Shown: piece after piece, positions 63,531 through 64,000 of the stretch
Layout: the number at the start of each line of letters is the position of its first letter
Position numbering within the stretch: the first letter of the stretch is position 1
Source of the DNA: Alnus glutinosa
Lineage: Eukaryota > Streptophyta > Magnoliopsida > Fagales > Betulaceae
Length of the DNA: 64,000 bases
NCBI RefSeq assembly: GCF_958979055.1
Contig: NC_084898.1
Span: 4,439,001-4,503,000, forward strand
Direction: 5' to 3'
The notes under the pieces: generated by a model
Databases searched by the model: none
Told to the model about the DNA's origin: nothing
The model's input: only the letters and a program-made list of their open reading frames with translations
Position numbers and translations under genes: made by a program

Positions 63531-64000
63531 TTGAACGAAAGATCTGATTATTTCATTGATCAAAGATCACGAGCATAATACTCTTACATCACAAAGCATA
63601 AAACTCTGTAAAATCATATACACATGCTATGAAGTTACATAGGCATATATGCAAACAAAATTCTTACAATAGAGTGTTATCTATGACTTTCATTTTTCGC
63701 TAACCAATGTACAAAAATAATTAAAGAACATATTTGTTCCGAGAAGACTAGATTTAAGACAATTGTAGCCAAATATCCTAAAAATTTATTTAAACCGGTC
63801 GTGAAAGATAATCTCTCACACTGAACTATTCGGGTCGTGAGAGATAACCCCTCACACCTGATTAACTTTCATTCCATAGATTGTCTATGAGAAAAGATCT
63901 AAAGAGAATAAAACTATTATTCAAAGGAAAAACACAACCAGCAAACAGCAACAGCAGTTAGGGAGGAGGTAAATGGCAAATCACGAAAGTAGATTGACGG
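63531..64000. other. Window end: possible LINE end and small tandem repeat
   Basis: A T run followed by gaacgaaagatctgattatttc resembles the minus-strand start of LINE 3' ends in this window. At about 63797-63865 a unit of about 36 bp (ggtcgtgaaagataatctctcacac and ggtcgtgagagataacccctcacac) is repeated twice. No gene was recognised. Confidence 0.4.

Overview
The window is nuclear DNA from a flowering plant, most likely a woody eudicot. Genes are split by GT-AG introns, the intergenic DNA is very AT-rich, and it is packed with plant transposable elements: Copia LTR elements, TRIMs, LINEs, a tRNA-derived SINE, MULE, hAT and Harbinger MITEs. Nothing prokaryotic, viral or CRISPR-like was seen. 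The proteins resemble eudicot (Arabidopsis-type) homologues, but I cannot name the species.

Five protein genes can be built exon by exon with every junction in phase. (1) An actin-depolymerizing factor, minus strand, 1793-3339, 137 aa, whose first coding exon is only the ATG. (2) A beta-tubulin, plus strand, 16084-19710, 445 aa. (3) A serine racemase, minus strand, 21369-23635, 332 aa. (4) An oxalyl-CoA synthetase / AAE3-type acyl-activating enzyme, minus strand, 30791-32699, 524 aa. (5) An HMA5-like copper-transporting P1B-ATPase, plus strand, 53166-59423, 986 aa. They look like independent housekeeping or metabolic genes; nothing suggests a cluster acting together.

Between the genes lie layers of mobile DNA. 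At 4590-11068 is a Copia element with 5-bp target duplications and unusual TA...TA LTR ends. Its 5' LTR is split by a solo LTR, its leader holds a second primer-binding site behind an embedded LTR-like block, and its coding region is broken by stops, frameshifts and a hAT MITE. At 26.4-28.1 kb a local duplication is split by a 5'-truncated LINE. At 30.05-30.41 kb one MITE sits inside another of the same family. At about 37.8-44.3 kb a segment of about 3 kb is tandemly duplicated, and the second copy later gained a MITE and a tRNA-like SINE. At 45.4-48.2 kb an unidentified repeat occurs four times. At 49.4-52.1 kb a duplicated hAT/LINE junction is split by a MULE with long terminal inverted repeats. 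The copper-ATPase gene carries MITEs and TRIMs upstream and in introns 1 and 5. At 60.7-61.6 kb there is a LINE with a clear 15-bp target duplication, followed by more MITEs and a MITE-split TRIM.

The observations I would look at again first are the double-PBS Copia leader, the degenerate repeat array filling beta-tubulin intron 1, the plastid rps8 fragment inside serine racemase intron 3, the nested MITE pair, and the possible Pack-MULE. I found no convincing new multi-gene system. All identities come from reading the sequence, without database searches.
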